This document shows, in pieces, positions 25,729-35,600 of a DNA stretch of 64,000 nucleotides. Source of the stretch: Bradyrhizobium sp. NAS96.2. GTDB taxonomy: Bacteria; Pseudomonadota; Alphaproteobacteria; Rhizobiales; Xanthobacteraceae. The notes beneath the pieces are model-generated. The model ran no database searches. It worked only from the letters and a program-made list of their open reading frames with translations, and was not told where the DNA came from. The first letter of the stretch is position 1; each line of letters starts with the position of its first letter. The stretch lies in assembly GCF_001908235.1 (NCBI RefSeq), contig NZ_LGHK01000007.1, forward strand, positions 27,931-91,930, in the 5' to 3' direction. The position numbers and the translations under genes were made by a program.

Positions 25729-26936
25729 ATACCTCGAATGGAAACGAACACGAACGAGCCATTCCACCGCAGATACAAGACCAGCAATCCAGCAGCTTTC
25801 GGTTGAGGGCAGAGCGTCCGCGTGTGACGCGGCTATCCCGGAAAGTCCTGGCGGGAGGGAGTGCTGTTGCATTGTTCGTTATCGGTGGAGCCGTTTTGTG
25901 GTCACTGCAGAATAATCGTCCTCGAAATCAAGCCACCGATGAGCTCTACAGCACCGACCATCACAACGTTGCCGACGGCATTACCACGCTGCCGAAGGAC
26001 TACACCAGCGTTCCACATCAACCGATACCGCAGCTTGGTCCGCCGCTTCCTGGGGACCTCGGTCGACCGATCCTCGCGGCTCAGGGGCAGTCGCCGACAA
26101 TCGGCGGTGATCCGGGCCAACAGCGCCGGGACCAGGAGACCGAAGCAGCCCGTATCAGCCATTTGTTTGCTTCGAGCAGCGGGAGAGAAATGCGGCCGAC
26201 CGCAGGTCCCGCTGCGGCAAGCGACCGCGTCCTGCCACCGAGCTCAACCAGCACCGGCGTGGACGGATCTGCGCAGAACGGTCAAGAGACGAAACTCGCT
26301 TTCGTGAACGCATCCGTAGATCGTCGCACAGTGAGCCCTGACCGCATCACTAAGCCAGCTTCGCCGTATCTCTTGCAGGCCGGCACGGTGATTCCCGGTG
26401 CACTGATCACGGGAATCAGATCGGACCTTCCAGGTCAGGTCACGGCGCAGGTGACGGAGAATCTCTATGATACTCCCACCGGACGGTTCTTGCTTGTGCC
26501 CCAGGGGGCCCGCTTGATCGGCATCTATGACAGCCAGGTCACCTTCGGCCAGTCCCGCGTGCTGCTGGTTTGGACTCGTCTGATCATGCCCAACGGTCGC
26601 TCGATCGTACTAGAGCGACAGCCTGGTGCGGACAACGCAGGTTATGCAGGTTTAGAAGACCAAGTCGACAATCATTGGGGCGAGTTGTTTAAGGCAGCCG
26701 CCCTATCGACCCTTCTTGCTGTCGGAACAGAGCTTGGCTCGGGCTCCGACACGAACAGCAACGACAGCGCAATTATCCAGGCGTTGCGGCACGGTGCAGG
26801 GGATTCGTTGAACCAAACCGGCCAGCAAGTCGTACGGCGCAGTCTCAACATCCAGCCGACATTGACCATCCGTCCAGGTTTTCCGGTTCGGGTGATTGTC
26901 AACCGCGATCTTCAGCTCGAACCATACAAAGGATGA
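25725..26936 (+). CDS. trbI: TrbI, VirB10-like core protein
   Basis: A 403-residue protein with a cytoplasmic start, one membrane helix near residue 45-65 (GSAVALFVIGGAVLWSL) and a Pro-rich periplasmic linker. The C-terminal VirB10 beta-barrel domain has LQAGTVIPGALITGIRSDLP, LLVPQGARLIGIYDS and the closing TIRPGFPVRVIVNRDLQLEP. It spans the envelope and senses ATP-driven changes. Coupled to trbG by ATGA and followed 4 bp later by the DUF2274 gene. Confidence 0.93.
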   Translation: MNTSNGNEHERAIPPQIQDQQSSSFRLRAERPRVTRLSRKVLAGGSAVALFVIGGAVLWSLQNNRPRNQATDELYSTDHHNVADGITTLPKDYTSVPHQPIPQLGPPLPGDLGRPILAAQGQSPTIGGDPGQQRRDQETEAARISHLFASSSGREMRPTAGPAAASDRVLPPSSTSTGVDGSAQNGQETKLAFVNASVDRRTVSPDRITKPASPYLLQAGTVIPGALITGIRSDLPGQVTAQVTENLYDTPTGRFLLVPQGARLIGIYDSQVTFGQSRVLLVWTRLIMPNGRSIVLERQPGADNAGYAGLEDQVDNHWGELFKAAALSTLLAVGTELGSGSDTNSNDSAIIQALRHGAGDSLNQTGQQVVRRSLNIQPTLTIRPGFPVRVIVNRDLQLEPYKG

Positions 26937-26940
26937 TGCC

Positions 26941-27180
26941 GTGCCAAAGCTTAGAATTTCGGGAGTTCCCAGTGACAGGCCAGTCAGAGTAACTGCCGAA
27001 CTGCCGGCAGCGGTTCATCGCGATCTTCTCGCGTACGCGGAAGCGCTTGCGCATGAGACCGGTCAGGCGATTGATCCACTTAAACTGATTGCGCCGATGC
27101 TGGGGCGTTTTATGGCCACTGATCGTGGCTTCACGAAACTGAGACGTCTATCTCAGGCACGCGATATGAGCGTTGGATAG
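26941..27180 (+). CDS. DUF2274 protein closing the trb operon
   Basis: This 79-residue basic protein contains VRVTAELPAAVHRDLLAYAE and LIAPMLGRFMATDRGF, the DUF2274 hallmark. Such genes regularly follow trbI in ICE clusters and may encode a ribbon-helix-helix regulator; the function is unknown. I chose the GTG at 26941 because the product then begins MPKLRISGVPSDRPV as in relatives, with GGATGAT just upstream. It is the last gene of the cluster. Confidence 0.8.
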   Translation: MPKLRISGVPSDRPVRVTAELPAAVHRDLLAYAEALAHETGQAIDPLKLIAPMLGRFMATDRGFTKLRRLSQARDMSVG

Positions 27181-28567
27181 CGTTCGGTTAGCAAGTCAAT
27201 AAAATCGAGCATCGTCCTCGTTCTCTGCTCCCCAGCAAGCGAACTATTTATTCGATTGGAGCCTGTTCTCATCCGCAGCTCGCGGTAGACAAGTCCGGTG
27301 AAACTCGCTCCGGTGTCTAATCATGACCAAGCCGACCTAGAATCCTTGCTGTCGAGCCCTTTGATGGTGTCGCAGTTGATATCATGCCGTTAGAGCCGTC
27401 GACGGTCTCCTGGAAGCGAAGGCTCCACGTCAAGAGATACTCAAGCGACGCTTTGTCGCCAATTCGGGGTACCCTTGAAGACCCTCTTGGTGCATATCGC
27501 GCGAAGTCGGTAGTCGTATCGGCGAAGGCGCTGGCGCGTGCGGGAAAGGTCGTATCGCGTTGGAGATCGGGAGATGGAGATGGCTGGAGTAGGCGGCGCC
27601 ATGATCGTGGCCAATGAGGACGTTGCCGAGGTCGAGAAACAGCGCGCCGATCGTTCCTCTCCGAACTTGAAAAGCATACAGTCTCCACCTCGCACGTATC
27701 GCAATGTATCGCTCAGGGGAGCGAGAACGCTGGGCGTCCGATTGCGAGCACGGCAGGCGCGATGTCGTTCTCGCCCGAACCCGCCGAGAGCGCGACAAGC
27801 TTGCATATTTCCTTCACCTCGTCGCGTTTCCTACAAGCTTATCTGCCAAGCGCGGGTCTTGCGATGATCCGAGGACTCATCAAAGACATTTATGGGGTCA
27901 TCAGTCGAGCGAGAGCAAATACGAACGAGGGTTCGTCGACTGCCGTGGACCTATAGATAATCGAGCGAAGCCCTCCGGACGGGACCCCGGTTTCACGCCG
28001 CGGGCGGAGTCCATCCATTGGTATTGAGACCGAAAATTTTGGTCGGCTCCGCCATCGCCGCGCACCGTATTCCGTTACGCTAGCTCCTGCGAACGATTAG
28101 CTCCGCATTTTTGCGTGAGTCTCAATTGGTCCACGAAACCTTCAGAGAAGAAGTGTAAGAAGGCTCGCTATGACCAACGTTGAGGGATCAAGGGATGTAT
28201 TTCGTTGCGTTTGCCTCGGTTACGGCAGCCGGCGTTTCGCTGTCTTATGGTGAATTGTCGCAAGAGATATTGAGAGGGCAGTTTGCTGCTGTCTGTCTGT
28301 TCGTAAACCGCGCGGAGCCGGAGACCTCCGCAGAGAGGCAGCGGTAGCGCTTGGCTCTTCGAGCGTGAAGTCCTCCCTCAAATCGAAAAAGCCATCGAAC
28401 GAAACTTTCTTACGAATAGCGCTAAAACCGGGGCGTGTACGTTGTTAAACCAAAACGCTAAAATTGTTTACATGGACACGTGCATATATTGGCTCGGCGT
28501 TCACCCAACCAGATTCTATCCCGCCAGCATAGGCAGATGATAGAGTTGTGAGATTGAGGGCACTCAA
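27181..28567. other. Gene-poor stretch after the trb cluster
   Basis: About 1.4 kb without a supported gene. Overlapping open frames on both strands at 27440-27870 look like a GC-driven artefact or badly decayed coding sequence. A 50-codon frame at 28195-28347 (MYFVAFASVTAAG...) has an AAGGG just before its ATG but no recognisable family. A+T content rises after 28030, as expected of non-coding island DNA. No terminator hairpin was evident directly after the DUF2274 gene. Confidence 0.3.
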
Positions 28568-28768
28568 ATGGTCGACTCCGAATTGGCTGCCATATTGCGT
28601 GCGGTCCTGGATGAGGTTTGTGAAGGCGTATCCCGTCACGAGATCAGCATCCGAACCCACGTCGCGTGTAAACTCCTCGAAGCAGCCACGCGTGGAGAGA
28701 CATCGGTCGATGCCCTCAGGGAAATCGGCCAAGCGGCGTTGACCGGAGCGCCCACGATGTGGCGGTAG
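28568..28768 (+). CDS. Small hypothetical protein, 66 aa
   Basis: A compact helical protein: MVDSELAAILRAVLDEVCEG, then ETSVDALREIGQAALTGAPT. The regular heptad-like pattern and acidic/basic balance look like genuine coding sequence. I recall similar short proteins being common in rhizobial genomes, but no function is attached to them. No neighbour on the same strand within 700 bp, so it is probably monocistronic. Confidence 0.6.
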   Translation: MVDSELAAILRAVLDEVCEGVSRHEISIRTHVACKLLEAATRGETSVDALREIGQAALTGAPTMWR

Positions 28769-29279
28769 CAAGTGATCCTGATCGACGCGGTCTTCCGAGA
28801 AGTGGGTACAATGGCGTGTGGGCAACAAGGTGCTTTTGTACTCTCCGTACAGAGCGTTCGCCTCAAATCAGATCTCAATTCGGCCAGCTGGGCGCTTTCC
28901 TCGCCGACATGAGAGGGACCTTGAAACAGTGTGGATCTTAAGGAGTCCTTGTCGGCGCAAATTAGATTCAAGACTTTTTTGGGGGAGGTGGCCTCGGGTG
29001 TGATGGACCGTTTAGCGACGCGGCTTGGAAGTGAATGGCGCCGCGGATCATAGGCCGGCCGGACCAGAAAGGATCGACCAGGCGGGACAACCGAATGTTC
29101 GAGGAAGGCGTACTTTTGATCGCGCGTACCGCTCTCCTTGACCCGATCTTCCTGAGGCCTTCGGACACTGGAACACTGTGTTCCGGCGCTTGAGCCAATG
29201 GAACATCAGGTCGTTTGATAGCGGACAGAGACGCTCGCAGAAAGAACCATGACCCGACAGTGGTCACTTTTGTCTATCG
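28769..29279. other. Gene-free stretch
   Basis: No frame with coding character or ribosome-binding site was seen between the small protein and the transposase scar. A homopolymer-rich tract (ctttttt then gggggagg) lies at 28975-28988. Confidence 0.3.
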
Positions 29280-29480
29280 GGGTTCTGCCAGCGATTGAAG
29301 GGTGGTCGACTAGATCGTCGTTAGCGGGCTCATATTCACTAGAGCAATCACTCCATTGACAACCGCTCTTGATCACATGGAAGTTGCCGCTGATCACACA
29401 CACTTCCTTTCCGGACGTCTATCGGGCAACTAGGACTTGATCTGCCTTCACTGATCGTCGTTCGGCCAGAATGGGTGTAT
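29280..29480 (-). pseudogene. IS5-like transposase scar
   Basis: On the minus strand the phrase HVIKSGCQWSDCSSEYEPAN (about 29320-29380) matches the N-terminal region of IS5-family transposases, where a VxxGxxWRDxPxxYGP-type block is conserved. Upstream, in a broken frame, are WPNDDQ and LPDRR-like pieces of the same domain. Several stops interrupt it, and no terminal repeats were found. It is a short remnant of a former insertion. Confidence 0.45.
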
Positions 29481-29569
29481 TGTATCGCCGTTGCCCGAAG
29501 CACACCGCAGAGGAAGCAGCAAGCGATCAACCGTCAATGATCTTTCTGCGGTATCGACCTAGCAAGATG

Positions 29570-31117
29570 TTAGACATACTGCACCAATTTGAGGTGATCG
29601 TCTGTGAGGACAGGTGAACCGATGGAGGAAGCTGCATCTTGGAGGAAGGCATTCAGAACCCGGCTGGCGCGAATGCGGCCCTCGAAAGATTGCCGTGTCG
29701 GCGCGCGAGCGCGGAGAGTTGCTAACTCGGAACTGACTAGGTCAGCTGCTGCTGTGACACAATCTGAAGGGAAGAAGCCATCAGCTGACATGATAGCTTG
29801 TGCCAGTCCTAGCGTGGTGAGCCGACCCGCATAGATTAGCACGGCGCCGTCTGTCTCGCTCAGTCCGGAAAGTTCCTCCATCATAGCAGCATGGACTTGC
29901 GCCGCACCAAGAGACAGAAAAAGATCGGCTATCTCGTCACGTGTGGCTCTAGAGAGAAGGCAGCGGCCAAGATGCGACAGAAGCGCCTCGGTCGGACCTT
30001 CGAAGATGCGTAGAATGCGAGCGTCTCGATAGATTTTAGCCACGGGTGTTCCCTCGTCGTAACCCCGGCCACCTAACAGTTGGACGCACTGATCTGCGAC
30101 GAGGCCGCACCATTCCGACGACAAAACCTTCGTTGCAGAAGCAAGGTGGACGTTGGGTGCGCCCTGCGCTGAGACAATTCTGCAGGATGCACCCAGCATT
30201 GCCTTCACTACTGCCCGCCGGAGTACCATCTGCTCCAATAGCTGCGCGATATAGCTGTTCTCAATCATGCGCAGCTTACCTAATCGACGATGGTTTGCAT
30301 ATGAGGCTGCGACCTGGAGAGCGCGCTCAAGGGCTCCAAGGCCCATGGCAGCCACACCGATACGTCCGCGGTTCATACTAGATGTTGCTGCCCCCCAGCC
30401 GTCTTGATCGCGAGAGAGCACGTAAGCACTCGGCACCTCGACATCCTGAAACTCCAGGGTATTTTGAATGATGCCGCGTAGACCGAGTGTGCGATGCTCG
30501 TGTGTGACCTTTAGGCCCGGAGCCTGTCTATCAACCAGTACGGCAACGAGCCGACCTTTCGCATCCGGACCGGAGGCTCGCGCAAAGCAAACGATCCAAC
30601 GGGCCCAATCGGCAAGGCCGATCCAAATTTTGCGGCCGGAGATGCGAACTCTATCTTCGTGCATGAAAGCCGAGGTCTCGATATGCCGCGGGGCGGAGCC
30701 AGCTTGAGGCTCTGTCAATGCGAATGCGCAAAGATCGCCGCGTGTTGCACAGGACATGACGTGCCTCTGTTCAGGGATGTGCGGCGCCGCTTCGATGCAG
30801 GGCAATGCCAGGAAGTTATGAATGACGAGGGTAGAGGCAGCCGAGATGTCGAAGGACGCAGTAGCGGAGATGAGGTCGATGGCCTCTTGCAAGGGAAGAG
30901 CTATTCCGCCGTGCTCTGCTGGTGTGGTGAGCCCGAACAGTCCATGCCTTGCGAATATGCTGTGTAGTGTCGGAGGGAATGCTCGACGGTCATCCGCGTC
31001 TGCGAAATTCAACTGACTCAAATCATCGATCAAGCTGGAATATAGGCTAGGTGCGCGACGACCGTCAGGTGTGCGTTCCTTTGCTTTCCCGAATAGGCAG
31101 TGAACTTGAGTGGACAT
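29570..31117 (-). CDS. Acyl-CoA dehydrogenase family flavoenzyme
   Basis: A 515-residue protein with the three acyl-CoA dehydrogenase domains. The N-terminal helical part has HGLFGLTTPAEHGGIALPLQ. The middle beta domain has CAFALTEPQAGSAPRHIETS (the TEPxAGSD box) and ISGRKIWIGLADWA. The C-terminal part has LGGRGYDEGTPVAKIYRDAR and ILRIFEGPTEALL, where the catalytic Glu usually lies just after the RIFEG motif. About 110 residues follow that are not in short-chain members. The ATG at 31117 has GAGGGAGG upstream; longer starts have no support. It stands alone, so substrate cannot be inferred. A perfect palindrome lies 13 bp before the start. Confidence 0.8.
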   Translation of the reverse strand: MSTQVHCLFGKAKERTPDGRRAPSLYSSLIDDLSQLNFADADDRRAFPPTLHSIFARHGLFGLTTPAEHGGIALPLQEAIDLISATASFDISAASTLVIHNFLALPCIEAAPHIPEQRHVMSCATRGDLCAFALTEPQAGSAPRHIETSAFMHEDRVRISGRKIWIGLADWARWIVCFARASGPDAKGRLVAVLVDRQAPGLKVTHEHRTLGLRGIIQNTLEFQDVEVPSAYVLSRDQDGWGAATSSMNRGRIGVAAMGLGALERALQVAASYANHRRLGKLRMIENSYIAQLLEQMVLRRAVVKAMLGASCRIVSAQGAPNVHLASATKVLSSEWCGLVADQCVQLLGGRGYDEGTPVAKIYRDARILRIFEGPTEALLSHLGRCLLSRATRDEIADLFLSLGAAQVHAAMMEELSGLSETDGAVLIYAGRLTTLGLAQAIMSADGFFPSDCVTAAADLVSSELATLRARAPTRQSFEGRIRASRVLNAFLQDAASSIGSPVLTDDHLKLVQYV

Positions 31118-31129
31118 AGCCTCCCTCGA

Positions 31130-31143
31130 ACTATCTAGATAGT
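31130..31143. promoter_or_regulatory. Perfect 14-bp palindrome in the acyl-CoA dehydrogenase promoter
   Basis: ACTATCTAGATAGT is its own reverse complement. It lies just upstream of the Shine-Dalgarno of the minus-strand acyl-CoA dehydrogenase gene, where a repressor would block transcription or ribosome entry. Size and symmetry suit a TetR-, MarR- or LuxR-type dimer. The regulator is not identified. Confidence 0.5.
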
Positions 31144-31721
31144 ATAAGGCCATATGACTTGCGCCCGCGATCGTGCCAGTCATCCTCGGGGATAACTCGA
31201 TTACACACCGGTATAGCTGGATGCGAGCGTAGCGTAAGGTGCGCGTCCGAGGATAGCCGCACAACGGTTCCGCGCGCATAAGGGAGGGACTATGGTCGCT
31301 GAGACGTTCAAGGCGGCTGCGACGGGCTTCGTATCGGAGGGGTTTTCAACCGCGCGCAGGCGTTTTCCATTCCTCGGGAGGCAACTCTGCAGGTGGAACG
31401 CAGGCAGATCGGCGATGGGCGAGGACATCGGTGGGCCTGGCTTGCGGATCAACGTCGTTCAAGTGTGCGGTGGTGAGACGCGTCAGCAATAGCAGTGCGC
31501 TCCGCCCCGCGCTGAGGCAAAATCCAGTTGTGTCTTCCAATAGCGATGCCGCGCATGTTCGTTCCGCAGCGTTTATCGTTGCTGGTCAGGCAGAGTCTGC
31601 CGTCTTCAAGGGAGTGGGCTCGGCCCAGTGTTTGACGTCTAGTCGAACAGCTCTCGAAACTCAGAGGATCGCGAGAGCGCGGCGCGTCGAATCCTGTACC
31701 ATTCGTGCAACTTACTTCCAT
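31144..31721. other. Intergenic region with a possible decayed promoter
   Basis: At 31223-31235 CGTAGCGTAAGGT matches 13 bases of the MerR-type promoter spacer at 34-46, but the -10 box is not preserved. Otherwise no supported gene between the acyl-CoA dehydrogenase promoter and the conserved element at 31722. Confidence 0.3.
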
Positions 31722-31788
31722 CTGCAAACCTTAGTATAGGTTTTGCAACCCGTTCTATATCGCCTGCTTACCTCTGTAGAATTGAGCC
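31722..31788 (+). promoter_or_regulatory. Conserved intergenic element, copy C (upstream of noeI)
   Basis: The 67-bp segment aligns along its whole length (about two thirds identical, one gap) with 46415-46480. Shared blocks are CAAAC, GTATAG, ATATCG and, near the end, TTACCTC-GTA-AATTGAGCC. It lies 124 bp upstream of the noeI start, in the same orientation. It contains GC-N8-GTA and TTAC-N4-GTA half-site pairs. The shared sequence is observed; a role as response-regulator binding site is inferred. Confidence 0.55.
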
Positions 31789-31911
31789 ACCCGTCTGGTT
31801 GTTTGTACGTTCGGAGTCGAAGCTGGATCTTCGAAGGTAGTCAGTAATCGGCAAAAGCCGTAAGCTAACTTGATTTTGTTGCGAGCCATTGAGGCGTGAG
31901 GACAGAGTTAA

Positions 31912-32577
31912 ATGGAAACACGTGAGTCCGGGTCCGCGTTGGAGGTCCATCAGCGTATTGTTTCGTTCCTTCAGAAGCCAGATCCTGTGATCTTGGACAT
32001 AGGCAGCTACGACGGAACTGACTCGTTACGTTTTCTTCAGCTTTGCCCAGAAGCTCATATCTACTGCTTTGAACCGGATCCCCGGGCGATCGCTCGGTTC
32101 AAGAAAAACATTGGTCTCTATCTCGAGAAGAGTCGTCTATCGGAGATCGCGATTAGCGACAAGAATGGTAGCGTCGACTTCCATCCAAGCAACGGAGATA
32201 GAGAGGCAAAGGATTGGGCTCTTTCTGGATCGATACGGCGACCAAAGAATCATCTTACCGAGTATGAATGGGTTCGGTTCGATAGCCCGATATCGGTTGA
32301 AACGCGACGCCTGGATGACTGGTGCGCCGAGGCCAATCTGAACAAAATTGATTTGATCTGGATGGATGTGCAAGGAGCGGAGGCTGATGTCTTCGCTGGC
32401 GGCAGGCAGACCTTAAACAATACGCGCTTCATCTACACCGAATACAGCGACAAGGAGCTTTACGAAGGTCAGCTGACCCTTCAGGCCATGCTGAAGCTTC
32501 TACCTTCATTCGAAATGGTCGCCCAATATCCTCGCGAAGTAGAGGGTGATGTGTTGCTCAGGAACAAGAGCCTTTAG
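31912..32577 (+). CDS. noeI: FkbM-family methyltransferase, NoeI-like
   Basis: A 221-residue SAM-dependent methyltransferase with VILDIGSYDGTDSLRFLQL (motif I), IYCFEPDPRAIARFKKN (motif II) and IDLIWMDVQGAEADVFAGG, the FkbM hallmark. In Nod-factor producing rhizobia the FkbM protein NoeI 2-O-methylates the fucose residue. Presence of nolK and noeL for GDP-fucose 10 kb away supports that role, but FkbM enzymes act on many sugars, so the symbol is a best fit. The ATG at 31912 has GTGAGGAC upstream. The conserved element at 31722-31788 is its likely control region; no nod box was found. The RND gene follows after 114 bp. Confidence 0.6.
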   Translation: METRESGSALEVHQRIVSFLQKPDPVILDIGSYDGTDSLRFLQLCPEAHIYCFEPDPRAIARFKKNIGLYLEKSRLSEIAISDKNGSVDFHPSNGDREAKDWALSGSIRRPKNHLTEYEWVRFDSPISVETRRLDDWCAEANLNKIDLIWMDVQGAEADVFAGGRQTLNNTRFIYTEYSDKELYEGQLTLQAMLKLLPSFEMVAQYPREVEGDVLLRNKSL

Positions 32578-32691
32578 AGCAACCGATTCCGCTTCCCTCA
32601 CGCTACAGACCTTAGCCGCAGTCTCCGCATTGATGATAGGGCGGTGACTTGCCGAATTTGCATCGGTCTATTGAATGCGAGCGCCGCGATG

Positions 32692-35600
32692 GCATTTACC
32701 GAGCTTTTCATCAAACGTCCGGTACTGTCGATCGTTGTCAGTCTGCTGATCCTGCTGATTGGCCTTCGCGCGGCCGCCGTTCTGCCGATTCGGCAGTATC
32801 CCAAGCTGTCGAATACGCTCGTCACTATCACGACGTCTTATCCTGGTGCCTCCGCGGACATGATCCAGGGGTTCATCACCACTCCGCTGGAGCAGGCGGT
32901 CGCTTCGGCCGAGGGTGTCGACTACATTACGTCCTCATCGGTTCTCGGCACCTCGACGATCCAAGTCTACATCAAGCTCAATTTCGATTCCAACGAGGCG
33001 CTCACTGAAGTGCTCTCTAAGGTCAACTCGGTCAAATATCTGATCCCGAAGGAATCGAACGATCCTGTCGTCACGAAGTCTACTGGTCAGACCACCGCTG
33101 TCCTGTATATCGCCTTCTCCAGCGAAGAGCTGACGGCCAGCGCGATATCCGACTATCTCTCGCGGGTGGTACAGCCGATTATGTCAACCGTAGAAGGTGT
33201 CGCAGCGGCGGATATCCTGGGCGGCCAGACTTTTGCGATGCGGCTATGGCTCGATCCTGTAAGAATGGCAGGGCACGGAGTGTCGCCGGCTGAGGTTTCT
33301 GCTGCAATCGCCGCCAACAACTTCCAGGCCGCGGCCGGCCAGGCCAAGGGCTATTTTATTCTTTCTGATATCACGGTCGACACTGATCTGCGGAGTGTCG
33401 AGGACTTCAAGCGCATGATCGTCAAAGCCAACGACAGCGGCTTTGTGCGCATGGAGGACATTGCGGCGGTCGAGCTTGCCGCGCAGACCACAGACGTCAG
33501 CGTCGCCATGAATGGTGAGCACGCGATCTTCATCGGCGTGCAGCCAAGCCCGCAAGGAAATCCCCTGAACATCGTGCGAGGTGTTCGAGCGTTGTTTCCC
33601 GAACTGGAGCGCAATCTGCCACCGTCGCTGAAGATGAAAGTGGCCTACGACTCCACCAAGTTCATTCAATCATCGATCGATGAAGTGAAGAGCACGCTCA
33701 TTGAGGCCGTCGTGATCGTGGTGCTGGTCGTCTTCCTCTTCCTGGCCTCGTTGCGGTCGGTCATCATTCCCGCCGTCACCATTCCGCTGTCGCTTGTTGG
33801 CGTCTGCAGCATGATGCTGGCGCTTGGATTTTCATTCAATCTCCTGACCCTCCTCGCGATGGTGCTTGCGATCGGACTCGTGGTGGACGACGCGATTGTC
33901 GTGGTGGAAAATATTCATCGCCATCTGGAGAAAGGCGCGCCGCCCATGCAGGCCGCCAAGATCGGCGCGCGCGAGATTGTTGGCCCCGTCGTCTCCATGA
34001 CGATTACGTTGGCCGCCGTGTATGCGCCCATCGGCTTTCTCGGCGGCCTCACCGGTACGCTGTTCCGCGAATTCGCGCTTACGTTGGCGGGGTCGGTCAT
34101 CGTATCTGGCGTGATCGCGTTGACGCTGTCGCCGATGATGTGCTCGGTCTTCCTGAAGCGCGCTGAGGAGGGGCGCTTTGCGACATTTGTGAACCGCGTG
34201 TTCGGCGACATGACACGCTGGTATGGCCGTAAGCTCGACCGCTCGCTCGACTATCGCCCGATTACCGGGCTGTTCGCGCTGACCATGCTGGGCCTCGTCG
34301 GCTTTCTCTATATGCATATTTCCAGGGAACTGGCACCTGAGGAAGACCAAGGCATCGTATTCGCAATATCCAAGGCGCCGAAATACGCCAACATCGACTA
34401 CCTGGACTATTACGGCACCAAGGTTGACAACGCGTTCCAGAAATTTCCCGAGACCGATCTGCGCTTTGTTCTGAATGGCGTTAGCGGTCCGCAAGGCGGC
34501 ATGGCGGGCATGTTGCTCAAGCCTTGGGACGAGCGCAAGCGGTCATCGATCGAGCTAAAGCCGTTGGTCCAGGCTGAGCTGTCAAAGATCGAAGGCATCA
34601 ACTCATTTGCCTTCAGCTTGCCGCCGCTTCCGGGTGGGTCGGGTGGTTTGCCAGTGCAGATGGTAATCAACTCGACGCGTGGTTTCCAGGCTGTCTATGA
34701 GCAGATGTCGAAGCTGAAGGATGCCGCGCGCAACAGCGGTCTGTTCATGGTCAGCGACTCCGAACTTGAATTCAACCAGCCGGTGCTACGAATCAAAGTT
34801 GATCGCTCCAAGGCTAACAACCTTGGAATCACCATGCAGAACGTCGGTAGCGCGCTCGAGACCCTACTTGGCGGAAACTACGTCAATCGCTTCAATCTGC
34901 AGGGCCGCTCGTACCAGGTGATCCCGCAGGTGACGCGCGAGAAACGCCTGACGCCGGAATCACTGGGCAGTTATTTTCTGAAGACTGCGGCAGGTTCGAT
35001 GCTGCCGCTGTCAACCGTGGTTTCCATTGAGACGGCAACTGATCCGAACGTGCTCACCCATTACAACCAACTCAATTCCGCGACCTTCCAGGCTGTACCG
35101 ATGCCCGGCGTCACGATTGGTCAGGCTGTGGACTTCCTGGACGGGGAGGCAAAGAAGCTACCCGCAGGCTTCAGCCACGACTTCCTTGCCGACGCCCGCC
35201 AATATGTGCAGGAGGGCAATCAACTCGCCATCACCTTTGCATTTGCGCTCATCATCATTTTCCTGGTGCTTGCGGCGCAGTTCGAAAGTTTGCGCGATCC
35301 GCTCATCATCATGATCAGCGTACCGATGGCGATTGTTGGCGCCTTGATTCCACTTTTCTTTGGTGCTGCGACCATGAACATTTATACCCAGGTCGGACTG
35401 TTGACATTGGTCGGGCTGATTGCCAAGCACGGTATCCTGATGGTCGAGTTCGCGAATGAGCTGCAGCTCAAGGAGAGACTCGATCGCCGCTCGGCCATCG
35501 AGATGGCGGCGCGCGTCCGACTCCGTCCAATCTTGATGACCACGGCGGCGATGGTCATGGGGCTCTTACCCTTGTTGACCGCAACGGGGGCGGGCGCCGC

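Noticed and set aside
31829..31870. Possible tts box before noeI (GTCAG...ATCGGC..AAAGC)
   Set aside because: Spacing between the GTCAG and AAAGC blocks is wrong by about three bases and the TCGAAAGCT core is not intact.
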